This document shows positions 17,998 through 27,005 of a DNA stretch of 64,000 nucleotides, piece after piece. The DNA lies in the NCBI GenBank assembly GCA_004556925.1, contig SFFI01000010.1, positions 1-64,000 on the forward strand, in the 5' to 3' direction. The DNA is from Clostridiales bacterium. GTDB lineage: Bacteria > Bacillota > Clostridia > Saccharofermentanales > DTU023. The position numbers were made by a program, and so were the translations under genes. Each line of letters opens with the position of its first letter. Position 1 is the stretch's first letter. The notes under the pieces were generated by a model, which made no database searches, was not told the origin of the DNA, and saw nothing but the letters and a program-made list of their open reading frames with translations.

Positions 17998-19344
17998 TCT
18001 GAAGAATTATTTGCCTTGATTAAGGATTACACTGAAAAATTTCGTGCCTGGCAGGACCTCTTAACCCAAGAGCGTACCGTGCGTGCTGATATAATTTCTG
18101 GCGCGGATGAGCGGGGTGAAGAACCCGAAAATCTGCGTGATCTTTTAGAAGAAAAAGTGGAAAACTCTGGCCTGCGTGAACAGCAAATGTCCACTTTAAC
18201 TGCTTTGAAAGAAGCTGAACGCAAGCTTTTTGCCTTTAACTTTGAACATTGCGAAGATCCTGTCCTCCTAAGTGAATTAGAGCACTTAGCCCAAGATTAT
18301 GCAGCGCGTATCACTTGGCTGCAGCAATTCTTGGAGGTCTATGACAAGTTTGTCGCGGAATCTGGCCAGGAAACTCCTGAAGAGACTAAAGTTGCGGACG
18401 AAGCTAAAACTGCTGAGGTAGATAAAGTTACTGAAGAGGCTAAAGCTGTGAACCAAGCTAAAGCTCCTGAGGAGGCTCAAGTTAGAGCCGAAGCTAAAAC
18501 TGCTGATGAGGCTCAAGTTATAGAGGCAGCTAAGACAGCGGAGGATGCTAAAGTGGAAGCAGGCACTTCAGTCGAGACTAAAACTAAAGCAACAACCAAG
18601 CCTAAAAAAGCTACCGAAGCGAAAGCAGAAAGCAAGCCTAAAAAAGCTGCCAAAACTAAAACAGTAGCTGAGTCTCAAAAGGCAACAGAGCCAAAAGTAG
18701 TAGCTAAGCCTAAAAAAACTGTCGAAGCTAAAACAGCGGCTAAGTCCAAAACAACTGGTGAGTCAAAGACTGCAACCAAGCCTAAAACAGCGGCTAAGTC
18801 AAAAGTAACTGCTGAGTCAAAGACTGCAACCAAGCCTAAAACAGCGGATAAGTCCAAAGCAACTGCTGAGTCAAAGACTGCAACCAAGCCTAAAACAGCG
18901 GCTAAGTCCAAAACAACTGCTGAGTCGAAGACTGCAACCAAGCCTAAAACAGCAGCTAAATCCAAAGCAACTGCTGAGTCGAAGACTGCAACCAAGCCTA
19001 AAACAGAGGCTAAGTCCAAAGCAACTGCTGAACCGAAGGCTACAACGAAGTCCACAAAAACTGCTGCTAAAGCGAAGGCCACAAGTAAAAGCAGTCAGAA
19101 AACAAAGACTAGTATGACTACGCCAGCTACGACCAAGTCAGCTACGACTAAGTTAGCTACGACCAAGTCAGCAGTTGATAGTGCTAACAAGACAGAAGTT
19201 ACGCCTGCCAAAATGGATAGTAGCAGCAGTACGAAGAAAAGCCCGGCTAGCAAGTCTAAAACGTCTGCCAGTAAAGCGAAAAAGCCAACCAGCAAGCAAG
19301 CACAAAAGGATCAATCCAGTAAAAAAGCACCGAAGGATCAATAA
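17995..19344 (+). CDS. Lys/Ala/Thr-rich repeat protein with N-terminal helical domain
   Basis: The 449-residue protein starts with a helical domain of about 120 residues rich in Glu and Leu, predicted coiled coil. A Lys/Ala/Thr/Ser/Pro tail follows. From residue 250 it contains five exact-length 18-residue repeats of the type KSKATAESKTATKPKTAA, encoded by 54-bp tandem DNA units from 18742 to 19011, then a degenerate sixth. The tail resembles histone-H1-like bacterial proteins, so nucleic-acid binding is an inference. It has no signal peptide or membrane segment. Its TAA overlaps the ATG of cdd, so the two are translationally coupled. The TTG start is chosen from the SD and promoter. Confidence 0.75.
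   Translation: MSEELFALIKDYTEKFRAWQDLLTQERTVRADIISGADERGEEPENLRDLLEEKVENSGLREQQMSTLTALKEAERKLFAFNFEHCEDPVLLSELEHLAQDYAARITWLQQFLEVYDKFVAESGQETPEETKVADEAKTAEVDKVTEEAKAVNQAKAPEEAQVRAEAKTADEAQVIEAAKTAEDAKVEAGTSVETKTKATTKPKKATEAKAESKPKKAAKTKTVAESQKATEPKVVAKPKKTVEAKTAAKSKTTGESKTATKPKTAAKSKVTAESKTATKPKTADKSKATAESKTATKPKTAAKSKTTAESKTATKPKTAAKSKATAESKTATKPKTEAKSKATAEPKATTKSTKTAAKAKATSKSSQKTKTSMTTPATTKSATTKLATTKSAVDSANKTEVTPAKMDSSSSTKKSPASKSKTSASKAKKPTSKQAQKDQSSKKAPKDQ
18742..19030 (+). repeat. 54-bp in-frame tandem repeats
   Basis: Units begin at 18742, 18796, 18850, 18904 and 18958, exactly 54 bp apart, with a decaying sixth at 19012. Copies differ by only a few bases, so copy number may vary between strains by slippage. 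Confidence 0.9.
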
Positions 19345-19754
19345 TGGCTATCAGCAGCGAACAGAAAGACCAACTTATTCAAGCTTGTCTCTATGCCCAG
19401 AGATTGGCCTATGTCCCTTATTCCCAATTTCGGGTAGGAGCGGCCGTCTTGGCCCAGGATGGGCAGATTTATACGGGCTGTAATATAGAGAATGCGAGCT
19501 TTGGCGCAACCATCTGTGCGGAGCGGGTTGCGATCGTTAAGGCGATTTCTACAGGCAACCGGAAAATTTTAGCCCTAGCGGTGGTCACAGATGCCAATGA
19601 ATTTGCTCGGCCCTGTGGCATTTGCCGGCAAGTGATAGCGGAATTTGCCGCGGAGCATTTTGCTATTTTGGCCCTTAAACCCGACGGCAGTTATGAGGAA
19701 AAATCTTTGACAGACGTGTTACCTGATGCCTTTACCTCGGCCTCCTTCGGTTAA
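19344..19754 (+). CDS. cdd: Cytidine deaminase
   Basis: The enzyme deaminates cytidine and deoxycytidine to uridine forms in pyrimidine salvage, in the cytoplasm. At 136 residues it is the short homotetrameric type. It has the zinc/active-site blocks NIENASFGATICAERVA (Cys and catalytic Glu) and PCGICRQV (two Cys ligands), plus the N-terminal YVPYSQFRVGAAVL substrate-binding segment. The ATG overlaps the stop of the repeat protein. Uridine kinase at 40.9 kb acts in the same salvage route. Confidence 0.96.
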   Translation: MAISSEQKDQLIQACLYAQRLAYVPYSQFRVGAAVLAQDGQIYTGCNIENASFGATICAERVAIVKAISTGNRKILALAVVTDANEFARPCGICRQVIAEFAAEHFAILALKPDGSYEEKSLTDVLPDAFTSASFG

Positions 19755-19779
19755 TACGTTCTGGCACCTGGACATTTCT

Positions 19780-19847
19780 GGACAATTCCTGGAGGACCAT
19801 TCCTGAATAATTCCAGGACAATTCCTGGACAATTCCAGGGCAATTCC
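19780..19847. repeat. 11-bp phased repeats of GGACAATTCC
   Basis: The decamer GGACAATTCC or close variants start at 19780, then at 19794, 19805, 19816, 19827 and 19838, the last five with an exact 11-bp period. They lie in the 3' region between cdd and its terminator. Confidence 0.8.
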
Positions 19848-19905
19848 AAGCCAGTTAACACGAGATCTCAGCCACAGAGTTGGGTCACTCAGAAGGTTTT
19901 CACTC

Positions 19906-19931
19906 GCCTCCGTCCCGGAGGCTTTATTTTT
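19906..19931 (+). terminator. Terminator of cdd
   Basis: GCCTCCG (19906-19912), a 3-nt loop and CGGAGGC (19916-19922) are followed by TTTATTTTT. The T-run overlaps the stop of the convergent gene. Confidence 0.8.
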
Positions 19932-22077
19932 CTGCCGGAGCCAAGTTAGGCTTGCTTAAAACGGTGATCACCCCATTAGCTGAGAGGTCCGGCCTTTCTA
20001 CATAGCCTTGGGATCGGTAATTTTCCCACACCGGGCTTATCTCAGAGTCGGCACTGACCTGGTTTCCAGGATAGCGCGGAGCCCAAACTAGGAGGTCCAA
20101 GTCCCGTTGGCCTGTAGAGGCGCTTTCGTTAAACTTCAAGTCGTAAAGTTGGGGACAGTCTGCTAAAAAAGTTGTTGCAAAAGATTCGGCCCCTATCACT
20201 TTATCCCGAGGCAGGGATTCCAGGGCCTGACGGATTTCTTGGTAGAATGCGGGGTTGCCCTGATATTTGATGACATAAAAATCCTGCGTCTGAATGTAAT
20301 GCAGGCTCAGCCAGGCTCCGGCCAGAAGGGCAACTGTAAGTAGGGAGCTGGCAAAGGCCAAGCCTAAGCGACGCTTTGTCCAAGGCTTGGGAGCTTTAGC
20401 TTGGCTGGGCCTTGGACCAGTCAGTCCTACCACAGCCAGCAGGAGGGCAATGACCAAGAAGCTGTGGCTACCAAAATTGTATTGAAAGAAAATATCGTAT
20501 TGATAAGGGTAGTCTGTGGCTAGGTTCATCACCATCAGGGGGAGGAAAAGCAAGTAATGGCTACGAGCCGACTGGAGGAAGGGTAAAAATCCCGTAGCCA
20601 GAACGATGGTCATTAGGTAAGGAAGCTTGGGCGAAGCCAACATGATCCCCAGGGCCTGGGCTGGGTTTTGGAAGATAGAGCGGAGAATACCCAGCAGACC
20701 TGCTCCTCCGTATTGTTGCAGGACGTCAAAACGATAGGACATTAGCCCTTCACCAGTCTGCTCCAAGAAAGAAGAGATTAAGAGAAATCCCAAGAGTCCT
20801 AGGGCTACCAGCATAAGACCCAGCAGGGGGGCAGAAATCGCTAGCCCTCCGGAAGAGGCCTGATGCGCAAAAGGATGACCGGTCTGGGGAGGGCTTTGTT
20901 CGGTTTGCGTGTCAACGGATGCTTCCGCTTGAGGAGAGCCCTTTTTATCCCTTGGCCAGACCTGATAAATCTGCTGGCTCAAGAGGGGAGAGAAAAAGAC
21001 AAAGAGCCCAGCGGAAATGAGGTAGAGGGCAGCATCTTCCTTTACCAGGAGGAGCAGAAGGCCAAAGCCTAGGCTAGCCCAAAATTTACCCTGGAAAAGA
21101 GCCCAGAAAAGCCAGCAGATGAGGGGAGCGAGAAAACAATTCTCGTGTAGGTCGTAAAAGCTTCCCAGCATAAGGCCTGGCTGGAGTAAATAGGCCGCCC
21201 CGACACCTGCTTGTAGCAGAAAAGGCAACTGGAAACGCCGGCCCAGGAACAGGAGAGGAATGAGTCCGGAACAGACAATGAGGAGTTGGGCAAGCTGCAG
21301 GGTCTCCGGTTTGGGGAAGAGGGCATAAAAGGGCAGGATCAGGTAGTAGATCGGTGAAAAATGCACCTGAAAGTGTGAATAGAGGCCATCCCTCTCCAGA
21401 GTGGTGAGGGGCAGACCCGTTTCTTTCATGTAGGCGAACATTTGATTAAAGAGACCAAAGTCAAAGCTAGGGGTAGAGAGGCCCCAGACCCGGCAGAGGG
21501 ATAGCCGGCCCATGAAAAATAAGTGTATAAAGAGGGCGGCCCCTAGCAAGGCAAGTCCGAGGGCTAGTTGCCACTTGGGGGTGGAGCCCGGGATTTCCTG
21601 GGGCTGCTTGTCTAAGGGGGCTGGCCATGTCGAACTGTTTTCCTGCTTAGGGTCTGTCAAAGGATGGCTGGTGGGGTAGGGAGATAGCAGACCAGGACGT
21701 AGAACCCGGGGCCCCAGATTTGTCCAGAGGAGGCAGGCAAGGCAGACCAAAATCCCCACGCTAAAACTGAGATCAGCCCGCAAGACCATAAGCCAGATCA
21801 AATAACAGCTGATGAGGACAGAGGTCAGGGGCCAGAACTTAAAGTGGGGACGCTTGACCCGCAAGCCCAAGGCCAAAAGAAAACAGACGCTAAAGAGGAT
21901 GATTTGGCCAGGCAAGGCCCGACCAGGAACTGTTTCAGCTTGGACGAAAATAAGCGGGTTAGCCCAAAGGGACAGGGTTACCAGCTGCAAGCTGACAAAG
22001 GCCAAGAGTAAGAGCAAGGGCCAATCGCCCTTTTGCAGGTGAGCCTTCTGAAAATCTCTAAGCATAGATGTGAACAT
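19924..22077 (-). CDS. DUF2079 polytopic membrane protein
   Basis: The 717-residue protein has roughly a dozen hydrophobic segments. It carries the DUF2079 signature region TPSFDFGLFNQMFAYM followed by SHFQVHFSPIYYLILPFYALFP, and later the helices FYDLHENCFLAPLICW. DUF2079 proteins resemble membrane glycosyltransferases of the GT-C type; catalysis is not proven for the family. Two Pro/Ser/Gln-rich cytoplasmic loops occur near residues 135-165 and 378-402. After the last helix, about 120 residues probably face outside. No clear SD precedes the start; the ATG at 22065 is an alternative. It converges with cdd. Confidence 0.78.
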   Translation of the reverse strand: MFTSMLRDFQKAHLQKGDWPLLLLLAFVSLQLVTLSLWANPLIFVQAETVPGRALPGQIILFSVCFLLALGLRVKRPHFKFWPLTSVLISCYLIWLMVLRADLSFSVGILVCLACLLWTNLGPRVLRPGLLSPYPTSHPLTDPKQENSSTWPAPLDKQPQEIPGSTPKWQLALGLALLGAALFIHLFFMGRLSLCRVWGLSTPSFDFGLFNQMFAYMKETGLPLTTLERDGLYSHFQVHFSPIYYLILPFYALFPKPETLQLAQLLIVCSGLIPLLFLGRRFQLPFLLQAGVGAAYLLQPGLMLGSFYDLHENCFLAPLICWLFWALFQGKFWASLGFGLLLLLVKEDAALYLISAGLFVFFSPLLSQQIYQVWPRDKKGSPQAEASVDTQTEQSPPQTGHPFAHQASSGGLAISAPLLGLMLVALGLLGFLLISSFLEQTGEGLMSYRFDVLQQYGGAGLLGILRSIFQNPAQALGIMLASPKLPYLMTIVLATGFLPFLQSARSHYLLFLPLMVMNLATDYPYQYDIFFQYNFGSHSFLVIALLLAVVGLTGPRPSQAKAPKPWTKRRLGLAFASSLLTVALLAGAWLSLHYIQTQDFYVIKYQGNPAFYQEIRQALESLPRDKVIGAESFATTFLADCPQLYDLKFNESASTGQRDLDLLVWAPRYPGNQVSADSEISPVWENYRSQGYVERPDLSANGVITVLSKPNLAPAEK

Positions 22078-22173
22078 ACTCGTGATTTTATAGCATTTGC
22101 CGTCTTAATGGGAGATTAGGGGATAGCTAGGACCTAGCCAGGCGGAAGCTAACAAGACCAGGCCCATATAGAC

Positions 22174-22179
22174 TATAAT
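22174..22179 (+). promoter_or_regulatory. -10 element of the helD-like gene
   Basis: A perfect TATAAT predicts transcription starting near 22186, upstream of the SD AGGA at 22221. The -35 is weak. Confidence 0.45.
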
Positions 22180-22231
22180 GAATAGATAGTTTTTCGTGAA
22201 CGTGAAACGGACTAAGTATAAGGATTTTATC

Positions 22232-24403
22232 ATGATGGATTGTGCGCATGAAGACCAAGAGCAGATGATTTTTCAAGCTGAGGCTGACCACTTAGCCAAG
22301 ATCTTGGATTGGCTGGACCAGGAGATCAAGAGGCTTCAAGCTCAGCTAGATGGTCTAGACGACTGGGAGGTTCAGGTCAAGGCCATGTCTTGGGATGACC
22401 GGCTAGATGTCAAGAATTCCGCTAACACGGCTGATAATGCCGTGGCTCAAGAAGATCTGCGTCAGATCTTCGGCCGCCGCCAGGCCCTCAAAAAACAAAT
22501 TGCTGAATATAAAAGGCTGGAAGACCGGCCCTATTTTGGCAAGCTCAGCTTTTCATATGAGGGAGAAAGCCGGGAGGAGGCAGAAGATTACTATATTGGC
22601 TTACGCAGCCTCTACGACAGCGACCAGGTGGAAAGCTTGGTGGTGGACTGGCGAAGCCCTCTCGCCAGCCTCTACTACGATGCCGAGCCCGGTCCGGTAA
22701 CTATAGCTGGACCTCAAGGCCCTATCCAGGGCCAGCTCTGGCAAAAGCAAATGCTCACGATTCGTAAGGGTCAGCTGGTCAAGCTTGCCGATTTTGACCA
22801 AGGCTCCTCAGATGACCTTTTAAGAGATATCCTCTCCCAGACCTCCGCGCCGGAACTAAAAGAAATCGCCGCTAGCCTGCAAAAAGGGCAAAATGCCCTC
22901 ATCCGTCTGCCAGAACACCAGTCCCTCCTCGTTTGGGGTGTTGCTGGCTCGGGTAAGAGCTCCGTCGCTGTGCACCGGGCAGCCTGGTTGCTCTACCGCC
23001 AGCGTTTCTCGGCTAAGAGGATCCTGTTTGTTAGCCCCAGTAAGCTCTTTGCAGACTATGTCAGCCTCGCTCTACCGGCCCTCGGAGAGGAAAGCCTGTC
23101 TCTGGCTACCTTGGTCGACCTGGCTAAGGACCAGGTGGAACTGTTAAGCCCGAAACTAGCCAGCTACAGCTATGATGAAGCCAGTCCAGACCGTCTTCGT
23201 CTTGCCACCAGCCCTCTTTTATCCCAAATCTTGGCAGCTTATGGCAAAAGCGTGGCTACCCGTTTCCCCCAAGATGGAATGGGAGCCAGGGACTTGTCTA
23301 GGGCAGGCCAGCTGGATTTTGACAATAGGTCAGGGGAGGACTATGAAAGTTCCGCGGAAACTTGGCAGGAAGGCCTGGATGACTACATGGACCAAGAAGC
23401 CCGTGACCAAGAGGCTGCCTGGGGTCCAGAGGATCAAGACCAGAAGGGCGGTGGACTGTCAGCTAGCTACAAGCTTAAGGCCAGCCTGGCTTCAGGCGGA
23501 ACCATAGACTTGGATAAACTTTATAGGGAGTTCTTAGCCTCTCCCGCGCTTGAGGCTGCCTTACCAGGGCTCTATGAAAAAGAAGTTTTCCGCCGCTACG
23601 ACCGTCTGGACCTCGCTATATTGGCCAGGCTCAGCCTCTACTTGGGCCTTCGGCCCGCACAGAGGCCCTACTATTTTCTTTTGGTGGATGAAAGTCAGGA
23701 CCTTCTGCCCTTAGAGCATGAATTTTTGGCGGAGCGTTTTCCCTGCCCGAGTAACCTTTTCGGTGACCCCAGCCAGGCCATCCGCTTTCCTCTGCCTTCG
23801 GACTATACGGAAAATCTGCTGAAGCTTTACCAGATCAATCCTAACTACGTATTCGAGCTTAAGACCAGCTACCGGTCAAGTTACGAGATCATGAATTTTG
23901 CCCGCCAGATCATCCAGGACCCTGACCTGGTACCCTTTGAAAGGCACGGCCAGCCTGTCCAGCTCAAGCAGGTCAGGGCGGAAGCGTGGCGGGATAGCTG
24001 CCGACAGAGCTTAGCAGACTTCTACGCTAGGGGGGGCAGACGATTAGCCCTGATTTGTCGTGATATGGAAGAGACGCAGGCACGGGCGGCAGACCTGCTG
24101 GGAGAGGATCCCGCTCCCTATGCCACGGAAGAAGGCAGCTATGAAGTGGCCTGGCAGACCTTCCCTTGGCCAGACCAGTTAGACACAAACCGGGAGCAAG
24201 ACCCTATGGACCTCTACATTCTCCCGGTTCGACAAACGAAGGGCCTGGAGTTTGATGGAGTCGTGGTGTCCGATGCCAGCGGGGACCGGTATCAAGACCC
24301 GGAGGATGCACATTTACTCTACCTGGCCGCCACCCGAGCCCTGCATGAGCTCCAACTTCTTTACCAGGGGGAAGCCAGTAGCCTGATTCCCTCGGCATAT
24401 TAG
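22232..24403 (+). CDS. HelD-like UvrD-family helicase/ATPase
   Basis: HelD proteins are RNA-polymerase-binding SF1 motors that free stalled polymerase. The N-terminal coiled coil (about residues 1-90, EADHLAKILDWLDQEIKRLQ) is followed by the conserved VVDWRSPLASLYYDA block. Walker A is WGVAGSGKSSVAVHRA, Walker B is LLVDESQDLLP, and the SF1 motifs GDPSQAIRF, SYRSSYEI, VRQTKGLEFDGVVV and YLAATRALHEL follow. The 723-residue size fits the family. ATG 22232 is chosen for its SD (AGGA, 8 bp away) and the promoter position; a GTG at 22196 is in frame. A Gly/Asp/Glu-rich insert near 375-420 is extra. Confidence 0.88.
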   Translation: MMDCAHEDQEQMIFQAEADHLAKILDWLDQEIKRLQAQLDGLDDWEVQVKAMSWDDRLDVKNSANTADNAVAQEDLRQIFGRRQALKKQIAEYKRLEDRPYFGKLSFSYEGESREEAEDYYIGLRSLYDSDQVESLVVDWRSPLASLYYDAEPGPVTIAGPQGPIQGQLWQKQMLTIRKGQLVKLADFDQGSSDDLLRDILSQTSAPELKEIAASLQKGQNALIRLPEHQSLLVWGVAGSGKSSVAVHRAAWLLYRQRFSAKRILFVSPSKLFADYVSLALPALGEESLSLATLVDLAKDQVELLSPKLASYSYDEASPDRLRLATSPLLSQILAAYGKSVATRFPQDGMGARDLSRAGQLDFDNRSGEDYESSAETWQEGLDDYMDQEARDQEAAWGPEDQDQKGGGLSASYKLKASLASGGTIDLDKLYREFLASPALEAALPGLYEKEVFRRYDRLDLAILARLSLYLGLRPAQRPYYFLLVDESQDLLPLEHEFLAERFPCPSNLFGDPSQAIRFPLPSDYTENLLKLYQINPNYVFELKTSYRSSYEIMNFARQIIQDPDLVPFERHGQPVQLKQVRAEAWRDSCRQSLADFYARGGRRLALICRDMEETQARAADLLGEDPAPYATEEGSYEVAWQTFPWPDQLDTNREQDPMDLYILPVRQTKGLEFDGVVVSDASGDRYQDPEDAHLLYLAATRALHELQLLYQGEASSLIPSAY

Positions 24404-24461
24404 GGGCTGGCCCGTTTTCCGCAGCTGGCTAAGCCAGCCCCACTTGTATAGGCTACAAGAG

Positions 24462-25448
24462 ATGTCTCACGCTAGTCATTTATCTCCTAAAATTCCCCCG
24501 GAAGGGTCAGCGCTAAAGGCCTATGAGTCCTGCAGAATCTGTCCTAAGTCTTGCGGGGTTAACCGCCTTAGCGGGGAACGCGGGGCCTGTGGCATGACCG
24601 CACAGCTAAAGCTGGCCCGGGCTTCCTTGCATATGTGGGAGGAACCCTCCATTTCCGGTAGACGAGGTTCCGGGACCATCTTTTTCTCTGGTTGCAATTT
24701 GGCCTGCGTTTATTGCCAGAATCGGCCTATTTCCCAGCAGGGGGTGGGGCAAGTGCTCAGCACGCAGGACCTCATCCAGGTTATGCTAAAGTTGCAAGAT
24801 CTGGGAGCCGCTAATATCAATTTGGTGACAGGCGTGCACTTTATCCCCCACTTGAAAGTTGCCTTAGCAACCGCCAAGGCTGCCGGCCTAGCGATTCCAA
24901 TCGTATACAACACATCGAGCTATGAATCTGTGGCTACCCTGCGGGAATTGGACGGCCTTATTGATATCTACCTGGCAGATTTTCGTTACTGGGAAGAAGA
25001 AAGCGCTCGAAAATATTCTCAGGCCCCGGGTTACGCAGATATTGCCCGAAACGCGATTGCCGAGATGTTCCGCCAGGTGGGCCCGTGTCGCTTCCAAAAG
25101 AGGAGGGAGGAGGGAGAAGCAGAATCCTTGCTCCAGCGCGGTCTGGTCTGCCGCCAGCTCCTCCTGCCTGGACTGCTGGACGAAGCCAAGGCCATCACCC
25201 ATTATCTCTATACCTGCTATGGGAAGCAGATCTACCTCAGCCTGATGAGCCAATATACTCCTATGCCAGGCCTGGAGGCCTATCCAGAACTGCAAGCGAG
25301 TATCACTGGCGAGGATTACGAGGCCTGGCTGGACTACGCGGAGGCGCTGGGAGTGGAAAATGCCTATATTCAGGAGGGTAGTGCTGCCTCCGAGAGTTTT
25401 ATTCCGGACTTCACTAGCTGGTCCCTGAATGATTTCTTGAGGTCATAG
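24462..25448 (+). CDS. PflX-type radical SAM protein
   Basis: The protein belongs to the radical SAM group related to pyruvate-formate-lyase activase (COG1313). The cluster motif is GCNLACVYCQN (Cys-x3-Cys-x2-Cys). An N-terminal Cys group CRICPKSCGVNR...GACG probably binds another metal. FRYWEEESARKYSQAPGYADI and MSQYTPMPG are typical conserved blocks. The true substrate of this family is not established. ATG 24462 is preferred over an in-frame TTG at 24444. It follows helD by 58 bp and may be cotranscribed. The length of 328 is normal. Confidence 0.87.
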   Translation: MSHASHLSPKIPPEGSALKAYESCRICPKSCGVNRLSGERGACGMTAQLKLARASLHMWEEPSISGRRGSGTIFFSGCNLACVYCQNRPISQQGVGQVLSTQDLIQVMLKLQDLGAANINLVTGVHFIPHLKVALATAKAAGLAIPIVYNTSSYESVATLRELDGLIDIYLADFRYWEEESARKYSQAPGYADIARNAIAEMFRQVGPCRFQKRREEGEAESLLQRGLVCRQLLLPGLLDEAKAITHYLYTCYGKQIYLSLMSQYTPMPGLEAYPELQASITGEDYEAWLDYAEALGVENAYIQEGSAASESFIPDFTSWSLNDFLRS

Positions 25449-25590
25449 CTGCGCCTGCCAACCGTATGCGGTTGCCCTACCTCTTGGCCCTGCAAATCCT
25501 CTAGCCCCAAGTGCCATTAGAAGTAAATATCTGTTCAAATGCTGATTCCTAGGCCTGAAGCAAGAATTTAATCTCTTTTTAATTTACATA

Positions 25591-25599
25591 TGTTATAAT
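25591..25599 (+). promoter_or_regulatory. Extended -10 promoter of the GT2 gene
   Basis: TGTTATAAT at 25591-25599 is a perfect extended -10 element; the -35 is poor. Transcription would start near 25606, giving a leader of about 105 nt. Confidence 0.55.
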
Positions 25600-25608
25600 A
25601 CAGGTGTT

Positions 25609-25662
25609 CTAGCTAAGCTAAGACACCAAGTACAGCCGCCCAAGCGGCGATAGCTTAGTTAG
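25609..25662 (+). ncRNA. Structured leader upstream of the GT2 gene
   Basis: CTAGCTAAGCTA (25609-25620) pairs over 12 bp, with one G-U, with TAGCTTAGTTAG (25651-25662). Inside, GCCGC (25635-25639), loop CCAA, GCGGC (25644-25648) forms a second hairpin, leaving AGACACCAAGTACA as a one-sided bulge. It does not match a riboswitch class that I know. Confidence 0.5.
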
Positions 25663-25710
25663 AAGCGAAGTCTGACTACCTCTTAGGTCAACAAGGAGAA
25701 AAAGCCTTTT

Positions 25711-26979
25711 ATGTTTGATTCTTGGCGCGATTTCTTAGAGCTCATTCGATGGATCTGTAGCACTGCTATGGGCCTCATGATGTTGACTTTCTTTTATGAC
25801 GTTTTTTTGATTGCCTGTGGCATCCCCAAAAACCGCAAGTTGGACAGCATTTCTCAAGGCTATCAAGTCCCCAAGACCCGTTTTGCTATTTTAATTTCCG
25901 CCCGTGATGAAGAAAAGGTGATCGTCCGCTTACTCGATAGTTTGCATAATCTAGACTATCCGCGCGAACTCTACGAAGTTTTTGTGATTGCGGATAACTG
26001 CCAAGATAGGACCGCTGCCATGGCTCGGGCGGCTGGCGCCCAGGTTTATGAGCGGCATGATCCCAGCAAAGCCACAAAGGGCTTTGCGCTTTCCTGGTTC
26101 TTCCAGAAAACCTTGCAAGGCCCCCTACAAGAATTTGACCACTGCGTCATTTTTGATGCGGACAATCTTGTGGATAAGGATTTTCTAAAGATCATGGACC
26201 GGCATGTACAGTCTGGCAGTAGGCTGCTGGTGGGCTTTCGCGATAGTACCAATCCTGGCGCCAATGCCATTGCGGGAGCCAATGCCCTCTTCTGGTACTT
26301 CCAATCTCGCTTTATGCATCAGGCCCGGGGCCGCTTAGGGCTTTCCTTAACGTCCGTATCCGGCACTGGCTTTAGCTTTGACCTAGACCTCATCCGTGAC
26401 CAGGGCTGGCATACCCAATCCCTTACGGAAGACGTGGAATTCACCATGCAGATGATCCTGCGGGGAGTGAAGGGGGTCTATGTGCGCCAAGCGGTCTTTT
26501 ATGATGAGCAGGTTACTGGTTTTAAGCAAATGATGCGTCAACGCCTTCGCTGGTCCGTCGGTACCATCCAAACCCTGCGTCTGTATGGCCCTGCCCTCTG
26601 GCGCAGGTCACTCAAAGTAGACTGGCGCATTTTGGACAGCTTCTGGTTCTTAGCCCGCATTCCGGTCATGCTTGTCGCGACGATCTTTTATTTCATTGTT
26701 TTGCTGATCAAGCTTACAGACCCGCTCTTTGTGCCGGGCATGCTGATTTTTGACGTTCTGGGTCCGGTACTGGGCTATCTGGGCACGGTGGCCCTCATGG
26801 CCTACTTGGTCAAGTCAGAAAAGCGTAGCCTCAAAACTTTTAGTGCAGGTATTCTGGCCTTCCCCATCCTAGGAATGGTCTGGGGTGGCGTGCAAATAGC
26901 AGCGCTCTTCTTTTCCGATGTCTCCTGGCAGCCCATTTACCACGGCCAGGAAGTGGAGATCAGCTCCAACTACGACTAG
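25711..26979 (+). CDS. Processive-type GT2 membrane glycosyltransferase
   Basis: An N-terminal membrane helix (about 12-34) precedes a GT-A domain with SARDEEKVIVRLLDSL and the DxD site FDADN. The acceptor/catalytic TED of LTEDVEFTMQ and the processivity-type QRLRW box follow. Two or three C-terminal helices (about 315-335, 345-370, 385-405) finish the 422 residues. This is the BcsA/HasA-like layout, so the protein probably polymerises a cell-surface polysaccharide across the membrane. There is no PilZ domain and no BcsB-like or export partner nearby. It follows the structured leader and has an SD (AAGGAGAAA). The sugar is unknown. Confidence 0.87.
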   Translation: MFDSWRDFLELIRWICSTAMGLMMLTFFYDVFLIACGIPKNRKLDSISQGYQVPKTRFAILISARDEEKVIVRLLDSLHNLDYPRELYEVFVIADNCQDRTAAMARAAGAQVYERHDPSKATKGFALSWFFQKTLQGPLQEFDHCVIFDADNLVDKDFLKIMDRHVQSGSRLLVGFRDSTNPGANAIAGANALFWYFQSRFMHQARGRLGLSLTSVSGTGFSFDLDLIRDQGWHTQSLTEDVEFTMQMILRGVKGVYVRQAVFYDEQVTGFKQMMRQRLRWSVGTIQTLRLYGPALWRRSLKVDWRILDSFWFLARIPVMLVATIFYFIVLLIKLTDPLFVPGMLIFDVLGPVLGYLGTVALMAYLVKSEKRSLKTFSAGILAFPILGMVWGGVQIAALFFSDVSWQPIYHGQEVEISSNYD

Positions 26980-27005
26980 GTTTTTGCCCTAAAAAATAGT
27001 TCTTG

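Noticed and set aside
18675..19082. Antisense frame over the Lys/Ala repeats
   Set aside because: Its Val/Leu/Ala pattern is the mirror of the 54-bp units; there is no SD or independent support.
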